The position numbers and the translations under genes were made by a program. A DNA stretch of 64,000 nt from Pochonia chlamydosporia 170 (lineage: Eukaryota > Ascomycota > Sordariomycetes > Hypocreales > Clavicipitaceae), in assembly GCF_001653235.2 (NCBI RefSeq), contig NW_019154053.1, positions 62,001 to 126,000 of the forward strand, given 5' to 3'. The notes below the pieces were generated by a model. The model searched no databases and was not told the origin of the DNA. It saw only the letters and a list, made by a program, of their open reading frames with translations. Of the stretch, positions 21,597 to 33,200 are shown piece by piece. Position 1 is the stretch's first letter. Every line of letters starts with the position of its first letter.

Positions 21597-24500
21597 ATGA
21601 ATGAAAAATTTCAAGCAGCACATTCCTTGTCAACCACGAGTGCCGTTACAATGACGGCTCCGCGACCTTCCTGCCGCGAAGACTTCGAGATCGCGATCAT
21701 TTGCGCTTTGCCACTCGAATATAATGCAGTGGCCCTCCTGTTTGACGAGCGCTGGGATGAGTATGGTGACACATTTGGAAAAGCGCATAGAGATCCCAAT
21801 ACCTACACCACTGGCCGCATGGGCAAGCATAACGTCGTGCTGGCTCTCCTGTCTGGTATGGGCAAAGCCAAGGTAGCTGCCGCTGCGGCAAGCATGCGGT
21901 CGAGCTATGGGGACTTGGAGCTAGTGCTTCTAGTGGGAATCTGTGGCGGCGTGCCGCATCATGGTCAGGGTGAGATCTTGCTAGGAGATGTGGTTATCAG
22001 CAAGAGAGTTGTTCAGTATGACTTTGGCAGGAAATATCCCGATAAGTTTTTGCGCAAGGATACGATCGAAGATAATCTAAGCAAACACGACAAAAATATT
22101 CGCAACTTTCTCGCTCTATTCGACACAGATAACGGCAAAGAGACAGTCCAAGAACGGACTGCACACTTTCTCAGTCAGCTGCAAGCCAAAGCTGAGAAGC
22201 ACCAGGCTAAATACCAATATCCCGGGACGGCCGAGGATAAGTTGTTCGAGTCAAGCTATCGACACAAGCACCGCATCTCACCGGCGTGCATCTGCAGCGA
22301 CTGCCATGGAAGGATGGATCCCATATGCGACGACGCTCTTAGTGCGTTGTGCGATGATTTGGGATGCGACGAAAGATACCTAGAGCCCAGAGATCGACTT
22401 CAGGCGAGGCGTCAGTTGGAGCAAGAAAAGAAGGACAGCGCGCAAGAGCCAGTCGTCCACATTGGCGCAATTGCATCTGGCGATACAGTAATGAGGTCGG
22501 GAGAGGACCGGGACAGGATCGCCAAGAGAGAAGGCGTTATTGCGTTTGAGATGGAATGCGCCGGGGTATGGGAAGAAATGCCGTGCATTGTCGTGAAAGC
22601 TGTGTGCGATTATGCCGACTGTCATAAGAACAAGAAGTGGCAGGATTTCGCAGCAGCAACAGCAGCATCGGCATCGAAGGCAATTCTAGAACGATACATC
22701 CAAACAGACAGACGCCGGGGCCGGGTCGTGGACGAACCGCTGCCAGGCCATTTTTTAGTTCCGTTTGGAAGGAATCAGACCTTCGTTGGCAGGGAAACGA
22801 TTTTATCAAAACTTCTGGAAAGAATCTGGCCAGGCACGAATCAGGACGACTGCCAGAGAACCGCCGTCGAAGGCCTCGGGGGCGTCGGTAAGACGCAGAT
22901 TGCACTGGAGGCCGTCTACCGAGTCCGCAACGAGCATCCTGACTGCTCCATTTTCTGGGTCCCGGTCGTGGACGCAAACACCTTTGAAAACGCTTACCGC
23001 GATATCGGCAAACGGATGAAGATTCAGGGTATCGACGAGGACAAGGCTGACGTTAAGTGGCTTGTTAAAACTGCGCTAAGTGACGATAGCAGTGGCTGCT
23101 GGCTCTTGGTAGTCGATAATGCCGATGATATTACGTTGCTCTTTGGCGTCACTAGACTGTCAGACTATCTGCCATTTAGTCGAAAGGGCTCAATTCTGTT
23201 TACAACGCGGAATCATATGACCGTAGTGAAGCTAGACATCCCGAAAAGTGGTGTCCTCACCCTAGCGGAGATGAGCAGAACCGAGGCCACGGAACTATTG
23301 CAGACGAACTTGACGACAAACCAGACGAGTGATATTGAAAGCAACATGGAGCTGCTTGACTTCCTGACCGACTTGCCACTAGCCATCAAGCAGGCGTCGG
23401 CCTACATGGCCGAGACGGGAATCACAACGGCACGATATCTCCATCATTATCGGTCCAGCGATAAAAATATGATCAGGTTACTTAGCAGGGATTTCAAGGA
23501 CCAGGGCCGCTACCAGACCATGAGAAATCCGGTCGCCACGACCTGGCTAATTTCTTTCGAGCATATCTCACGGGATAAACCACTTGCTGCCCGATATCTG
23601 AAGTTTCTGTGTTTCCTTGGGGAGAAAGACATCCCTACATCCTTGCTGCCACCACCAGAAAGTGAGTTAGACATGGACGAGGCGATTGGCACGCTCAGAG
23701 CATATGCATTCATTACTCAGCGGGAGGGGCAAGATTCGATCGATATGCACCGGCTTGTTCGACTAGCGATGCAAAACTGGCTAGGGAACGAGGAACTGAA
23801 GAGCTGTGTAACGTCTGCGGTACAGCGGCTTAATCAAGCGTTTCCGTTTCCAGAGCACGAGAACAGGGATATGTGGATGAGATATTTACCGCACGCACAA
23901 GCCGCACTGGAGTTTCGGGAGCACCCCAAAGGTGGGAAAGTGGACGCTAGCCTTTTGCATAGTGTGGCCGAAAGTTATTTCTTACTAGGACAATATCAGA
24001 AGGCAGAGCAGATGCATCGACAGTCGCTACAGGTTTACGAGAAGGTGCTAGGCAAAGACCATCCGGACACACTTGACAGCATGAACAACCTCGCACTTGC
24101 GCTTAGACATCTGGGGAAGTACAAGGAGGCCGAGCAGATGCATCTGCAGACACTCGAGCTTCAGGAGAAGGTGCTAGGCAAAGACCATCCGGACACACTT
24201 GGCAGCATGAACAACCTCGCATATGTGCTTAATAGTCTGGGGAAGTACGAGGAGGCTGTGCAGATGTATCGAGGGACACTCGAGCTTCGTCAGAAGGTGC
24301 TGGGCAAAGACCATCCGCGCACACTTCACAGCATGAACAACCTCGCATTGGCGCTTAGATCTCTGGGGAAGTATGAGGAGGCCGAGCAGATGCATCGGCA
24401 GACACTCGAGCTTCGTGAGAAGGTGCTAGGCAAAGACCATCCGGACACACTTGACAGCATGAACGCACTCGCAATTGTGCTTGACAGGCTCGGGAAGTAT

Positions 24501-25763
24501 GAGGAGGCAGAGCAGAGTCAAACAATGGCTCTCAATGGCTATGAGAGGCTACTTGGCAAAGACCATCCGCGCACACTTGACAGCATGAACAACCTCGCAA
24601 TTGTGCATGAACATCTGGGGAAGTATGAGGAGGCCGAGCAGATGTATCGGCAGACACTCGAGATTAAAGAGAAGGTGCTGGGCAAAGACCATCCGCGCAC
24701 ACTTCAGGGCATGGACAACCTCGCACTTGCGCTTAGATTTCTGGGGAAGTATGAGGAGGCCGAGCAGATGCATCGGCAGACAGTCGAGCTTCGTCAGAAG
24801 GTGCTAGGCAAAGACCATCCGGACACACTTGACAGCATGGACAACCTCGCAATTGTGCTTGATAATCTGGGGAAGTATGAGGAGGCCGAGCAAATGCATC
24901 GGCAGACACTCGAGCTTAAAGAGAAGGTGCTAGGCAAAGACCATCCGTTCACACTTGGCAGCAGGAACAACCTCGCAATTGTGCTTGATAATCTGGGGAA
25001 GTATGAGGAGGCCGAGCAAATGCATCGGCAGACACTCGAGCTTCGTGAGGAGGTGCTAGGCAAAGACCATCCGGACACACTTGGCAGCATAAACAACCTC
25101 GCAGATGTGCTTGATAATCTGGGGAAGTATGAGGAGGCCGAGCAAATGCATCGGCAGACACTCGAGCTTCATGAGAAGCTGCTGGGCAAAGAGCATCCGT
25201 CCACACTTTCCAGCCTGGGCAACCTCGCAGATGTGCTTGATAGTCTGGGGAAGTGTGAGGAGGCCGAGCAGATGCATCGGCAGACACTCGAGCTTCAGGA
25301 GAAGGTGCTAGGCAAAGACCATCCGGACACACTTGACAGCATGAACAACCTCGCACTTGCGCTTAGACATCTGGGGAAGTATGAGGAGGCTGAGCAGATG
25401 CATCAGCAGACACTCCAGCTTCAGGAGAATGTGCTAGGCAAAGACCATCCGGACACACTTTCCAGCATGAACAACCTCGCAAATGTGCTTGAAAGTCTCG
25501 GGAAGTATGAGGAGGCCGAGAAAATGCATCGGCAGACACTCGAGCTTCGTCAGAAGGTGCTAGGCAAAGACCATCCGGACACACTTGGCAGCATGAACAA
25601 CCTCGCAAATGCGCTTAGTAATCTGGGGAAGTACGAGGAGGCCGAGCAAATGCATCGGCAGACACTTGAGCTTGAGGAGAAGGTGCTGGGCAAAGACCAT
25701 CCGTCTACGCGAAGAAGTCGGAGGAATTTTGAAAACTGCTTAAGGGCGAAGACATATTTTTAG
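21597..25763 (+). CDS. NLR receptor, PNP_UDP-NB-ARC-TPR (NLR-3)
   Basis: A single uninterrupted exon of 1388 aa. Residues ~30-360 are a PNP_UDP domain (LLVGICGGVP, FEMECAG, AVCDYAD) carrying a CICSDCHGRMDPIC insert. Residues ~380-720 are NB-ARC: Walker A GLGGVGKT (~430), Walker B WLLVVDNADD, the TTRN sensor, a LTDLPLAIKQ GLPL-type motif and an MHRLVRLAMQ MHD-like site. Fourteen 42-residue TPR units of the kinesin-light-chain type run from ~800 to the end. Expected role: cytosolic receptor in which TPRs sense a ligand, NB-ARC switches with ATP/ADP, and the PNP domain acts as effector. The TAG stop at 25761-25763 shares its last two bases with the start of a MULE terminal repeat, so the native C-terminus may have been longer. 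Confidence 0.92.
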   Translation: MNEKFQAAHSLSTTSAVTMTAPRPSCREDFEIAIICALPLEYNAVALLFDERWDEYGDTFGKAHRDPNTYTTGRMGKHNVVLALLSGMGKAKVAAAAASMRSSYGDLELVLLVGICGGVPHHGQGEILLGDVVISKRVVQYDFGRKYPDKFLRKDTIEDNLSKHDKNIRNFLALFDTDNGKETVQERTAHFLSQLQAKAEKHQAKYQYPGTAEDKLFESSYRHKHRISPACICSDCHGRMDPICDDALSALCDDLGCDERYLEPRDRLQARRQLEQEKKDSAQEPVVHIGAIASGDTVMRSGEDRDRIAKREGVIAFEMECAGVWEEMPCIVVKAVCDYADCHKNKKWQDFAAATAASASKAILERYIQTDRRRGRVVDEPLPGHFLVPFGRNQTFVGRETILSKLLERIWPGTNQDDCQRTAVEGLGGVGKTQIALEAVYRVRNEHPDCSIFWVPVVDANTFENAYRDIGKRMKIQGIDEDKADVKWLVKTALSDDSSGCWLLVVDNADDITLLFGVTRLSDYLPFSRKGSILFTTRNHMTVVKLDIPKSGVLTLAEMSRTEATELLQTNLTTNQTSDIESNMELLDFLTDLPLAIKQASAYMAETGITTARYLHHYRSSDKNMIRLLSRDFKDQGRYQTMRNPVATTWLISFEHISRDKPLAARYLKFLCFLGEKDIPTSLLPPPESELDMDEAIGTLRAYAFITQREGQDSIDMHRLVRLAMQNWLGNEELKSCVTSAVQRLNQAFPFPEHENRDMWMRYLPHAQAALEFREHPKGGKVDASLLHSVAESYFLLGQYQKAEQMHRQSLQVYEKVLGKDHPDTLDSMNNLALALRHLGKYKEAEQMHLQTLELQEKVLGKDHPDTLGSMNNLAYVLNSLGKYEEAVQMYRGTLELRQKVLGKDHPRTLHSMNNLALALRSLGKYEEAEQMHRQTLELREKVLGKDHPDTLDSMNALAIVLDRLGKYEEAEQSQTMALNGYERLLGKDHPRTLDSMNNLAIVHEHLGKYEEAEQMYRQTLEIKEKVLGKDHPRTLQGMDNLALALRFLGKYEEAEQMHRQTVELRQKVLGKDHPDTLDSMDNLAIVLDNLGKYEEAEQMHRQTLELKEKVLGKDHPFTLGSRNNLAIVLDNLGKYEEAEQMHRQTLELREEVLGKDHPDTLGSINNLADVLDNLGKYEEAEQMHRQTLELHEKLLGKEHPSTLSSLGNLADVLDSLGKCEEAEQMHRQTLELQEKVLGKDHPDTLDSMNNLALALRHLGKYEEAEQMHQQTLQLQENVLGKDHPDTLSSMNNLANVLESLGKYEEAEKMHRQTLELRQKVLGKDHPDTLGSMNNLANALSNLGKYEEAEQMHRQTLELEEKVLGKDHPSTRRSRRNFENCLRAKTYF
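23994..25740 (+). repeat. Array of fourteen 126-bp TPR-coding units
   Basis: Each unit encodes about GKYEEAEQMHRQTLEL, then KVLGKDHPDTL and a MNNLAxxLxxL helix. Thirteen units are complete and the fourteenth is cut after HPST. Variation is concentrated at a few codons (after DHP, and at the end of helix B), while the remainder is almost invariant at the DNA level. Unit 5 is the most divergent. Confidence 0.9.
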
Positions 25764-28564
25764 ACAGTCTCTATTGATACGCACCCAACTCTCAATTCGT
25801 ACGCACCCCCACACATTCAGCCACAGTGCGCTCCGTCATCGGCCACCTGGGCAAATCGTTGCGAATATCTCCAATAACTAGTGCGTCCACAGTCATGGAA
25901 AATAAAATATGAGACCATTCCTAACCTAAAGTACAGTGTTGAGCTACCTTCCCTGCTCCTTCTCCCAAAGTTACGTCCTAATCCAACGCAACTGTAATAC
26001 TGTCACCAACCTTTTCGATTCCCTTCCTTATTGTAAGCAGCGGATCTGTTACTTCCATATCATCCTCCACTTCCAGAATATTATGCTGCTCAGTTGTGAT
26101 ATACCCTTGTTTCTGAGTCTTTGCCTTCTGACGGGTAACTCGAGTTGTTACTGAAACGGCAGTCTTTCTCCTTTTTACGTCGTGGTTGTTGGTCTGGTGA
26201 GTCTGCTGCATCTTCCTCGTCAAGAGTTGGTCCCAGTTCGAATTGACAGTAATTTCGACGCGCTGAGCTCTGGACACCACTTCGTGTGGAGCCTTGAGGA
26301 GCAAGTGGTTGTTCTGGGATTGCGCGTTCGTTGCCAAATGGCTCGTTGTTTCGTGGCCGACTCTTAGGTACTCCCATTGGAGGACGTTGTATTTGAAGAA
26401 GAGGATCGTGAATTTCCCGCGATGGTTTGATATGCCAAAATGGATCCAAGTCTTCCTTCTTCAGTGGCTCATCTTGACTAGCTAACTCCAAGAGTCTGTG
26501 GGCACAAGGCAAGCCATATTGTGCTTTCGTGGAGCCTGTGCAAGGTGGCGGCATCTTCTTGGGTGCTTGGCTTGATTCCATAAGCCTATGGATCTCGTCC
26601 AGTTGATCTAGTGCCCACCGAGTGACATTTAAGGGTAGCTGGCCAAGCCATTCTCTTCCCGAGAACTGGTTCCGAATTGTGGCATTTGCCCGCTGTATTT
26701 TATCTTTGTACAGCTGACGCTTATCGTCCGTTTGACTAGCAGTTGCTGCTTCAACATCTGGTAGGTCAGACCGAAGGGATAGTTGGTAGGTCTTTAGAGA
26801 ATGATGGTTTGATTCGGCGGGCGCGGTAGTAATCAATCCAAAATTTCGGTAATAGCGAGTGTAGCAGCAAGCCCATTCTTTCTTCAAGGGCAAGTATGTA
26901 TCCTTGAGATATTTGAGAATTCGTTTCTGGTGTGAAAAGGTTTCTTGGAGTTGTCTCCAAGCTTGAGTAAATTCTTCTTCAGATCTGCTATACACCATAT
27001 ATCTCCAGAGGAGATATAGACCAGCACGAGTTTGTAACACTCGTGCAGGAAGAGGACCAAACTTTGCATCCTTCATGTTTTTGACCTTCATATTCCCACG
27101 CTCCAGCTCTTGGATATCAGCCGCGTCTGAATTGTTTTGATTATCATCCAGATTAGACTCCTCTGAGTCGTTGGTTTTCTTCCACCACTTCTTAATGTAT
27201 AGGACCACGTTGCTATTGATATGGAAGACACACAGCTGAAGTTGCGTATTGGGAAAGAATTGCCGGATTGCATTACGCAATTGATCATCCTTATCTGTGA
27301 TAATGACCTCTGGGGAACTAATAATGCCTGCTCGTTGGAATCTAGATACCTGCTTGAGAAACCACTCAAAACTGGCACCTTGCTCGTTATTGAGCAGACC
27401 ATAACAGATGGGCATAGATGTCTTCTCTGAAGATACGGCCACAACAGTAACCAAGGGCATTTTATAGCAATTGGTACTATATGTAGCATCAATCTGGAGA
27501 CATGACGAGAATTGTTGCCACATCTTGCCCCCTTTATGGTATCCCCAAGCGGCATTTCGAAAGCGGAATTCGTCCCCAATCCAATCTAAGCCCCATATCC
27601 AGACTCTCTTTGACTCAGAAAGCGTCCGTACAAAGTCGTTGGCAGGGCCGTAGCCTTGGCGCTTGGCATGGTTGGCTTTCCATCGCCAGTTGTAAATATC
27701 AGTTCTGCGAATAGGAATTTTTGGCCACCTTTGACAGAGTTGCTTACGAATAGATCGACAGGAAATCGTCTTGTCAAGGCAAAGACCTACCAGAAGACTC
27801 ATTTGTTCCTCTGTTAACTTTCTCCAGTGATAGTGCTCAGTAAGACTTTTCGACGGGCCGTGATCTTGGTGAAGAGAACTGACAATTCTCATGGACCATT
27901 CATAATTGTTAGCCTGGAGAGATTGGACGATAACCTTGAACGGACAGTTGGCAGCTAACTTTGTTGTATTCGTATTGCGTATTTTGGCTATTGATTCCCT
28001 TGGATTGTACCTACTTTTATCACAGACAAGCTCATATTTTATCGTTCTTGTCTTCGCCTTATCCTTTTGACTTCGTATCGTAATGAGCCCCATCCGATTC
28101 TCAATACAGAACTCTTTTAGGGCATTAAAGAGTCCATGTGAGGGTTTGGAAAGACTTATTCAATCTACCTAACGATGTTGTTACAAAGAGGAAGAATTAA
28201 TCGAAATAAAAGGAGAGATCCCCTGGGTCTCTCCTGTAATATCCTCTACGTGCACTGACCATGACGTTGGTTGTATAGGCAACCATTGGACATGGGTATC
28301 GCGACCACGGTCGCGATCAACTATATCGTGACGACGCAACGAGGCCTTCGGCCGAGTCTCCTTCAGGGTCTAACCCGTCACAGTCCATCGGAAGATTCAT
28401 AGGTTTCTGTGAGAAGTGGTGAGTTCGAGGGAAAGACTATCTCCCAAGGCTGACCATCCCAGTCTTCAGAACCGTGGAAACTGTCACAGTCATCGGAATC
28501 GCTGCATTCATCCGCTGATTCTACAGGCGGCGCTTCACGAGGCCTAGGAACATACTTGGGCAAA
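25762..28564 (-). mobile_element. MULE DNA transposon, copy 1 (5' end lost)
   Basis: The left terminal inverted repeat starts at 25762 with AGACAGTCTCTATTG and runs about 63 bp, with internal ACGCACCC repeats. The transposase lies on the minus strand with its C-terminus toward this repeat, the same layout as copy 2. The matching right terminus is absent: homology to copy 2 stops near 28560, in the transposase N-terminus, at a palindrome-rich insert that itself holds the copia element. Confidence 0.8.
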
Positions 28565-28599
28565 GTTGTACAACTGTAGTTTAGCCCTATACTAGACAA
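25978..28599 (-). pseudogene. MULE transposase (copy 1), broken by an LTR and a frameshift
   Basis: Collinear with the intact copy at 34639-37059. It has a FAR1/GCM-like N-terminal zinc region, a MULE catalytic core (CLQIDATYSTNCYKMP; VIITDKDDQLRNA; AESNHHSLKTY) and a SWIM zinc finger (CTGSTKAQYGLPCAH). Two lesions are visible. A solo LTR at 28137-28382 splits the N-terminus, although removal restores the frame exactly. One extra base in a T run at 26172-26176 (A on the coding strand) shifts the C-terminal ~65 codons. The first residues (to ~28560) do not match copy 2 and derive from another insert. Not functional as it stands. Confidence 0.85.
28137..28382 (+). mobile_element. Solo LTR, 246 bp, inside MULE transposase
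   Basis: Begins TGTGAGGGTT and ends AACCCGTCACA. It is flanked by GTCCA at 28132-28136 and 28383-28387. TG..CA ends, near-palindromic termini and a perfect 5-bp duplication identify a solo LTR. Deleting it with one repeat copy restores the transposase frame (DG then LFNALKEF). No related full-length element is present in the window. Confidence 0.8.
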
Positions 28600-28652
28600 C
28601 AGGCGTAGTATGAGCCTTATACTACAACTACGCGTTGTATTATGTGTAGTAT

Positions 28653-28869
28653 TGTTGCACTAAAGTCGTGCATAATCCTGCTCCATACCGGTTAAGTGCA
28701 TAATGGGGGTGTGTCGCTTGCGACACGCCTACGCGCATAAAAAGGAGACTGGAAGATCAAGCAGAATGGAACAGAACAGACAACAGTGAATACACTGGGC
28801 GAATGCCTACACACCCATTCAATTTTACAGTGACGCCTTTGTGAAAGTATCCACACAGTGATTCTGACA
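28653..28869 (+). repeat. Copia 5' LTR
   Basis: 217 bp, TGTTGCAC..TTCTGACA. Contains a CATAAAAAGG stretch near 28735 that could serve as a TATA-type promoter signal. Confidence 0.92.
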
Positions 28870-28924
28870 ATTAAGAGTCTCATTTGCTAGCAAGAGCAAT
28901 CGCGCGAACAGATGAATTACGGTG

Positions 28925-30205
28925 ATGACAATGGCGTCCACGGAAAACGCGAAAGGAACGACGCGTCTCAGGTCCAGCAAAGACTGGGAGGTCTGGAGCG
29001 ACAAATTCATGATGAAAGCTATAGACTTAAACGTATGGTCACTTGTAGACCCGGATTCAGATGACGAACCGATTGCCCAGCCACGACCACCGGAGTTTTC
29101 AGACTATCCACGAAGAGTTGTCCCGTCTGCGACAGCTGGATCTACTCCATCGGGACTTAGATCATCAGCTAGACAACGGAGAAGTTCCCAGTTACGGGGC
29201 TCAGAGACGCTAGATGATGAGATAGAAGTGGCACCCGAACCGGATAGTGACACGGAGTGGGCACACAACACGCTACGCGCCCGAGGCTACCATGAACTTG
29301 TGGCTAGAGACCGAGACATATACGATCGAGCCGGAAAGGACTACGACCGAAGATACCAAGCTTTCAAAGACCAGCAGGCAGCACTGTCTAAATTGCGTAC
29401 CTGGGTAATGGACACAATTACAGATCATTACTACACCACCTGCTGCAAAGGCGAGTCATCGATCCGAGCATGGCTCCGTAACCTGAAAGAGGATGCCAAC
29501 GTTGATGCAAAGCGATTGAGGTCGGATGCCCGTGAGAGGTACAGGGCTGTCCTGAAGCCACTGGCGGCGCCACCATCAGATTTTGAGACGTGGATCAACC
29601 AGTGGAAAGAAGCATTTGCGTACGCCAGAAGTAAAGATGTCTCTGATGTACAACATGCAGATGAATGGCTGGACGATTTAGTTCAGGCTGTCAGAAAGAT
29701 AATGCCAAATTGGGGTTCAACCTTTCGGGGTGACCACCGACACGAGCTAGATGAAAATGATCTGAGCTACCATGAGGTAGCGGCTTCGCTGCGTGAAGAA
29801 GCTCGAGATCTACGAATTTTAAAGAAGACCACCGGTCGTGTATCCAAAGGAGCTTTTGGACCAACGTTTGGGACCGATCCGGATCAATGTTCAGATGAAT
29901 CTGCCGACCAGGTAGATGGCCAGAAAGGCAAATCAAAGACAATACACGAGAAGGAACAAAAAACGGACCGGCGCAAGCGAAGCAGAACCCTAGCTGACGA
30001 TGCTACCTGCCAAGCCTGTGGGAGCAAGTTCCACAACCTTTCGAAGTGTTACTACATAAACCAGAGTATTGCACCACGAAGTTTTAAGGGAAATCCAACT
30101 ATACGCTTAGGCATTGAAGCCCGACTGCTCAAAGATACAGCCTTTGCAGAGGAAGTCAGAAGGCACACCAAGCCTAAGGAAGAGGACAAAGAGAAACAAC
30201 TTTGA
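28925..30205 (+). CDS. gag: Copia Gag polyprotein
   Basis: 426 aa from the ATG at 28925; an upstream in-frame GTG is not needed. The N-terminus (KDWEVWSDKFMMKAIDLNVW) is the usual UBN2/gag-like start of fungal copia elements. A single CCHC knuckle near the C-terminus, CQACGSKFHNLSKC, fits C-x2-C-x4-H-x4-C and binds RNA. The product forms the virus-like particle. It ends with UGA followed by C; the pol frame continues in the same phase immediately after. Confidence 0.88.
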   Translation: MTMASTENAKGTTRLRSSKDWEVWSDKFMMKAIDLNVWSLVDPDSDDEPIAQPRPPEFSDYPRRVVPSATAGSTPSGLRSSARQRRSSQLRGSETLDDEIEVAPEPDSDTEWAHNTLRARGYHELVARDRDIYDRAGKDYDRRYQAFKDQQAALSKLRTWVMDTITDHYYTTCCKGESSIRAWLRNLKEDANVDAKRLRSDARERYRAVLKPLAAPPSDFETWINQWKEAFAYARSKDVSDVQHADEWLDDLVQAVRKIMPNWGSTFRGDHRHELDENDLSYHEVAASLREEARDLRILKKTTGRVSKGAFGPTFGTDPDQCSDESADQVDGQKGKSKTIHEKEQKTDRRKRSRTLADDATCQACGSKFHNLSKCYYINQSIAPRSFKGNPTIRLGIEARLLKDTAFAEEVRRHTKPKEEDKEKQL

Positions 30206-33200
30206 CTCGTACGGGGTGTTGGCAAATGTGCGGCCACATTCTTCACTGGCCATGCCCCACATACAGTGTTCGCCATCACCCAATACCCACTAAAGAACTC
30301 GGCGATCCTGGACTCTGGATCGACAATTCATATATTCAACCAGATAAGTCGTTTTAACAACTTCCGCACGGCACTACCAGGAGACTGTGTTACAGCCGGA
30401 AACCACGACGTACCAATTCAAGGATATGGTAACATAGATATAGAGGTTCAAGGCCCGAAAGGGAAAACCTTGTTTAGATTGCGGGACGTAGCGTTTTGCG
30501 AACATTTCGCCGCAAACCTCGTCTCGTTGCGTCAGTTGCAAAGGTATGGCTACTGGTGGGACAACCGTCCTAACCAGAACTGCCTCCGCACTCACCACGG
30601 AAGAATTATATGCAACATATTCGACCGCCATGATCAATATGTCCTAGAATATATTCCGGGAGACAAGTCAAAACAGTCGTTCTTCGTAAGACGGAACACA
30701 TTCAATTCATGGACTGGGCGGCGACCTGCCGGCGCAGATGCAAAGAAATGGCATCTTCGACTTGGTCACCCAGGCCCACAGGCCCTCGAGCACTTAGTCA
30801 ATTGCTCGACTGGAGCAAGGATCAAAGGCTTAACAACTACCGAATGCGATGACTGTGCTGTATCTAAGGCTAAACGGCAAGTCAGCCGCAAGCCACGGAA
30901 CACAGAAAATGCGCCAGGAATACGACTTGCAGTAGACTTCCATGATTTTCAGCACAACTCTCAAGGAAAACAGCATGTGATGTTGATCACTGATAGGTGG
31001 TCTGGATACATATGGGACTTCTACCTCGCTGATCGTGGAGCGGAAACCATGATTGAAGTATTCAATACTTTATTCGGCATTCTTGAAAGACGATTCCGAA
31101 TTAAACCGAGTGTCATCGAGTGCGACAACGAAATATACAAAAGGAGGCTACAAGTGCGCCAGTTCTTGGAATCTCTCTTCATTGTGATCGAGCCCTCAGC
31201 CCCAGACACACAAGCTCAGAATGGCGGTGCTGAACGCTCGGGGGGCGTAATCAAGAACAAGGCACGCGCAATGAGAAGCGGGGCCAGGCTACCGGTCTAC
31301 TTATGGGTAGAGGTTTTCAAAGCTGCTGTATACCTATACAACCGAACACCAAAGTACATCTATAAATGGCAATCACCGTATGATCGCTTCTACACCTTCG
31401 TGGCTGAACGCGATGGTGTTGCAATTGATGGTAGAAAGCCAGATCAGAGGCATCTCCGAGTGTACGGATGCAAGGCATTCGCTATGACAAGAGAAGCCTT
31501 ACGAAAATCCAACCGCCTGGAAAGAATGAATCCAAGGGCATGGATTGGTTACCTCGTCGGATACCAATCCACAAATATTTATCGGATTTGGAACCCAAAA
31601 CTAGGTACCGTTATCTCCACAAGAGACGTGACATTCAATGAAGACGAATGTTTCAACGGAGACCTTAATCAAATGAGGGACGACCTCCGTCATATGAGTC
31701 GAGAAGAATTGGTTGCCATTCTTCGAGACATTGAGGAGCCGTCGAACCAGGATGATATGCAAGAGGACGTCGAAGGTGAGGATGATATTGTGTATGGTGC
31801 GGGAAATGGATGGAACATTGGTGCAATCCAGCGAGTGGATGAGCGGAGCGGGGATGGACGAACTGAGGTGCCAAGTGCACGATCAGTGGTTGACGGTTCT
31901 GGAAGAAGTGCCCAGACTGCAGCCGTGAGTCTCCCTGAAGTGTCAGAAACACTTCCCGTGTTTGATGACTGTCCCAGTGAAGGTATCCGAACACGGACCG
32001 GCATGCCACCGGCAGAGTCAGGATCACAGGAATCTTCCAGGAAAAAGGGGCAGGATCACATCTTACCCAATTTTGGGGCTCAACAACGGCAGGATGCCGG
32101 CTGTAGGGAGACGTCCCGCAGTCCGCTACCTGATGCATTTGCGAGGGAAGCCCCCGCGTCGGCCAAAGATGCCGACACGCAAGTCCAACATTATCCAACA
32201 CCAGCACGGTCAGAATCTTTTCCTGCGGCCCTCATGGCATATTGCTTTGGGGATACAAATGAAGTTCTTCAAGCTGAAGATGAAACAATCCAGCGCTCCG
32301 ACATTGATGTCTGGAAGGCAGCATTCGCTGCTGGGCGACATGCAATGCCAATTGGAGTAATTGACAATAAGCAAATAGATAAAGCCAAATTTCTTCGGTC
32401 CCTCAAAAGACCGGAAAGGCGATCAGGACCAAGCGGCACAGTTAATGGCCAGCCAGTTGACAAGGACAAGTTCCGGAAGCTACTGGCTAAAGCCGTGTCG
32501 CTCCACAGACGGCAAATGCCAGCTCTTCCAAGGTCGCACCATGAAGTGCTGATGCATCCAATGGAGTCAGAGTTTCTCCAAGCAGAAGCTATTCACCTTC
32601 AAAGTCATGTTGACATGAAGACGTACAAAGAAATACCCAAAGACGACCCGTCAGCAAGAGGCGAGCAAGTCTTGGACTGCATGTGGGTCTACACATACAA
32701 GTTTGACAAGCATGGCTGTTTCCAGAAGTGCAAAGCGCGGCTAGTTGTTCGAGGAGATCAGCAGGCGAAATCCATACACGAGGACACATACGCCTCTACA
32801 CTAGCTGGACGCTCATTCAGAATCCTCATGGCTATTGCTGCACGGTTCGATCTCGAATTAGTGCAATATGATGCTGTCAATGCTTTTGTCAATGCCAAAA
32901 TAAACAGAGACATATTTATGAGAATGCCTCCAGGGTACCGTAAGCCTGGAAGGATATTGAAGCTCCAAAGAGCACTATACGGATTAAGATGTTCGCCCCT
33001 GCTTTGGCAGAAAGAGCTGACAAACACCCTTGAAGAGCTTGGGTTTGAGAAGGTCCCACATGAACCTTGCTGTATGATGAAGAATGGCATCATAATATTC
33101 TTTTATGTGGACGACATCGTCCTAGCATATAAAAAGGGCAAAGAAACTGAAGCCCAAAATTTGGCTGACCGTCTGAAACAGAAATACGAACTGACCGGCG

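Noticed and set aside
23994..25740. Regular 126-bp direct repeats as a CRISPR or satellite array
   Set aside because: The repeats are in-frame TPR codons of a single protein in a eukaryotic genome.
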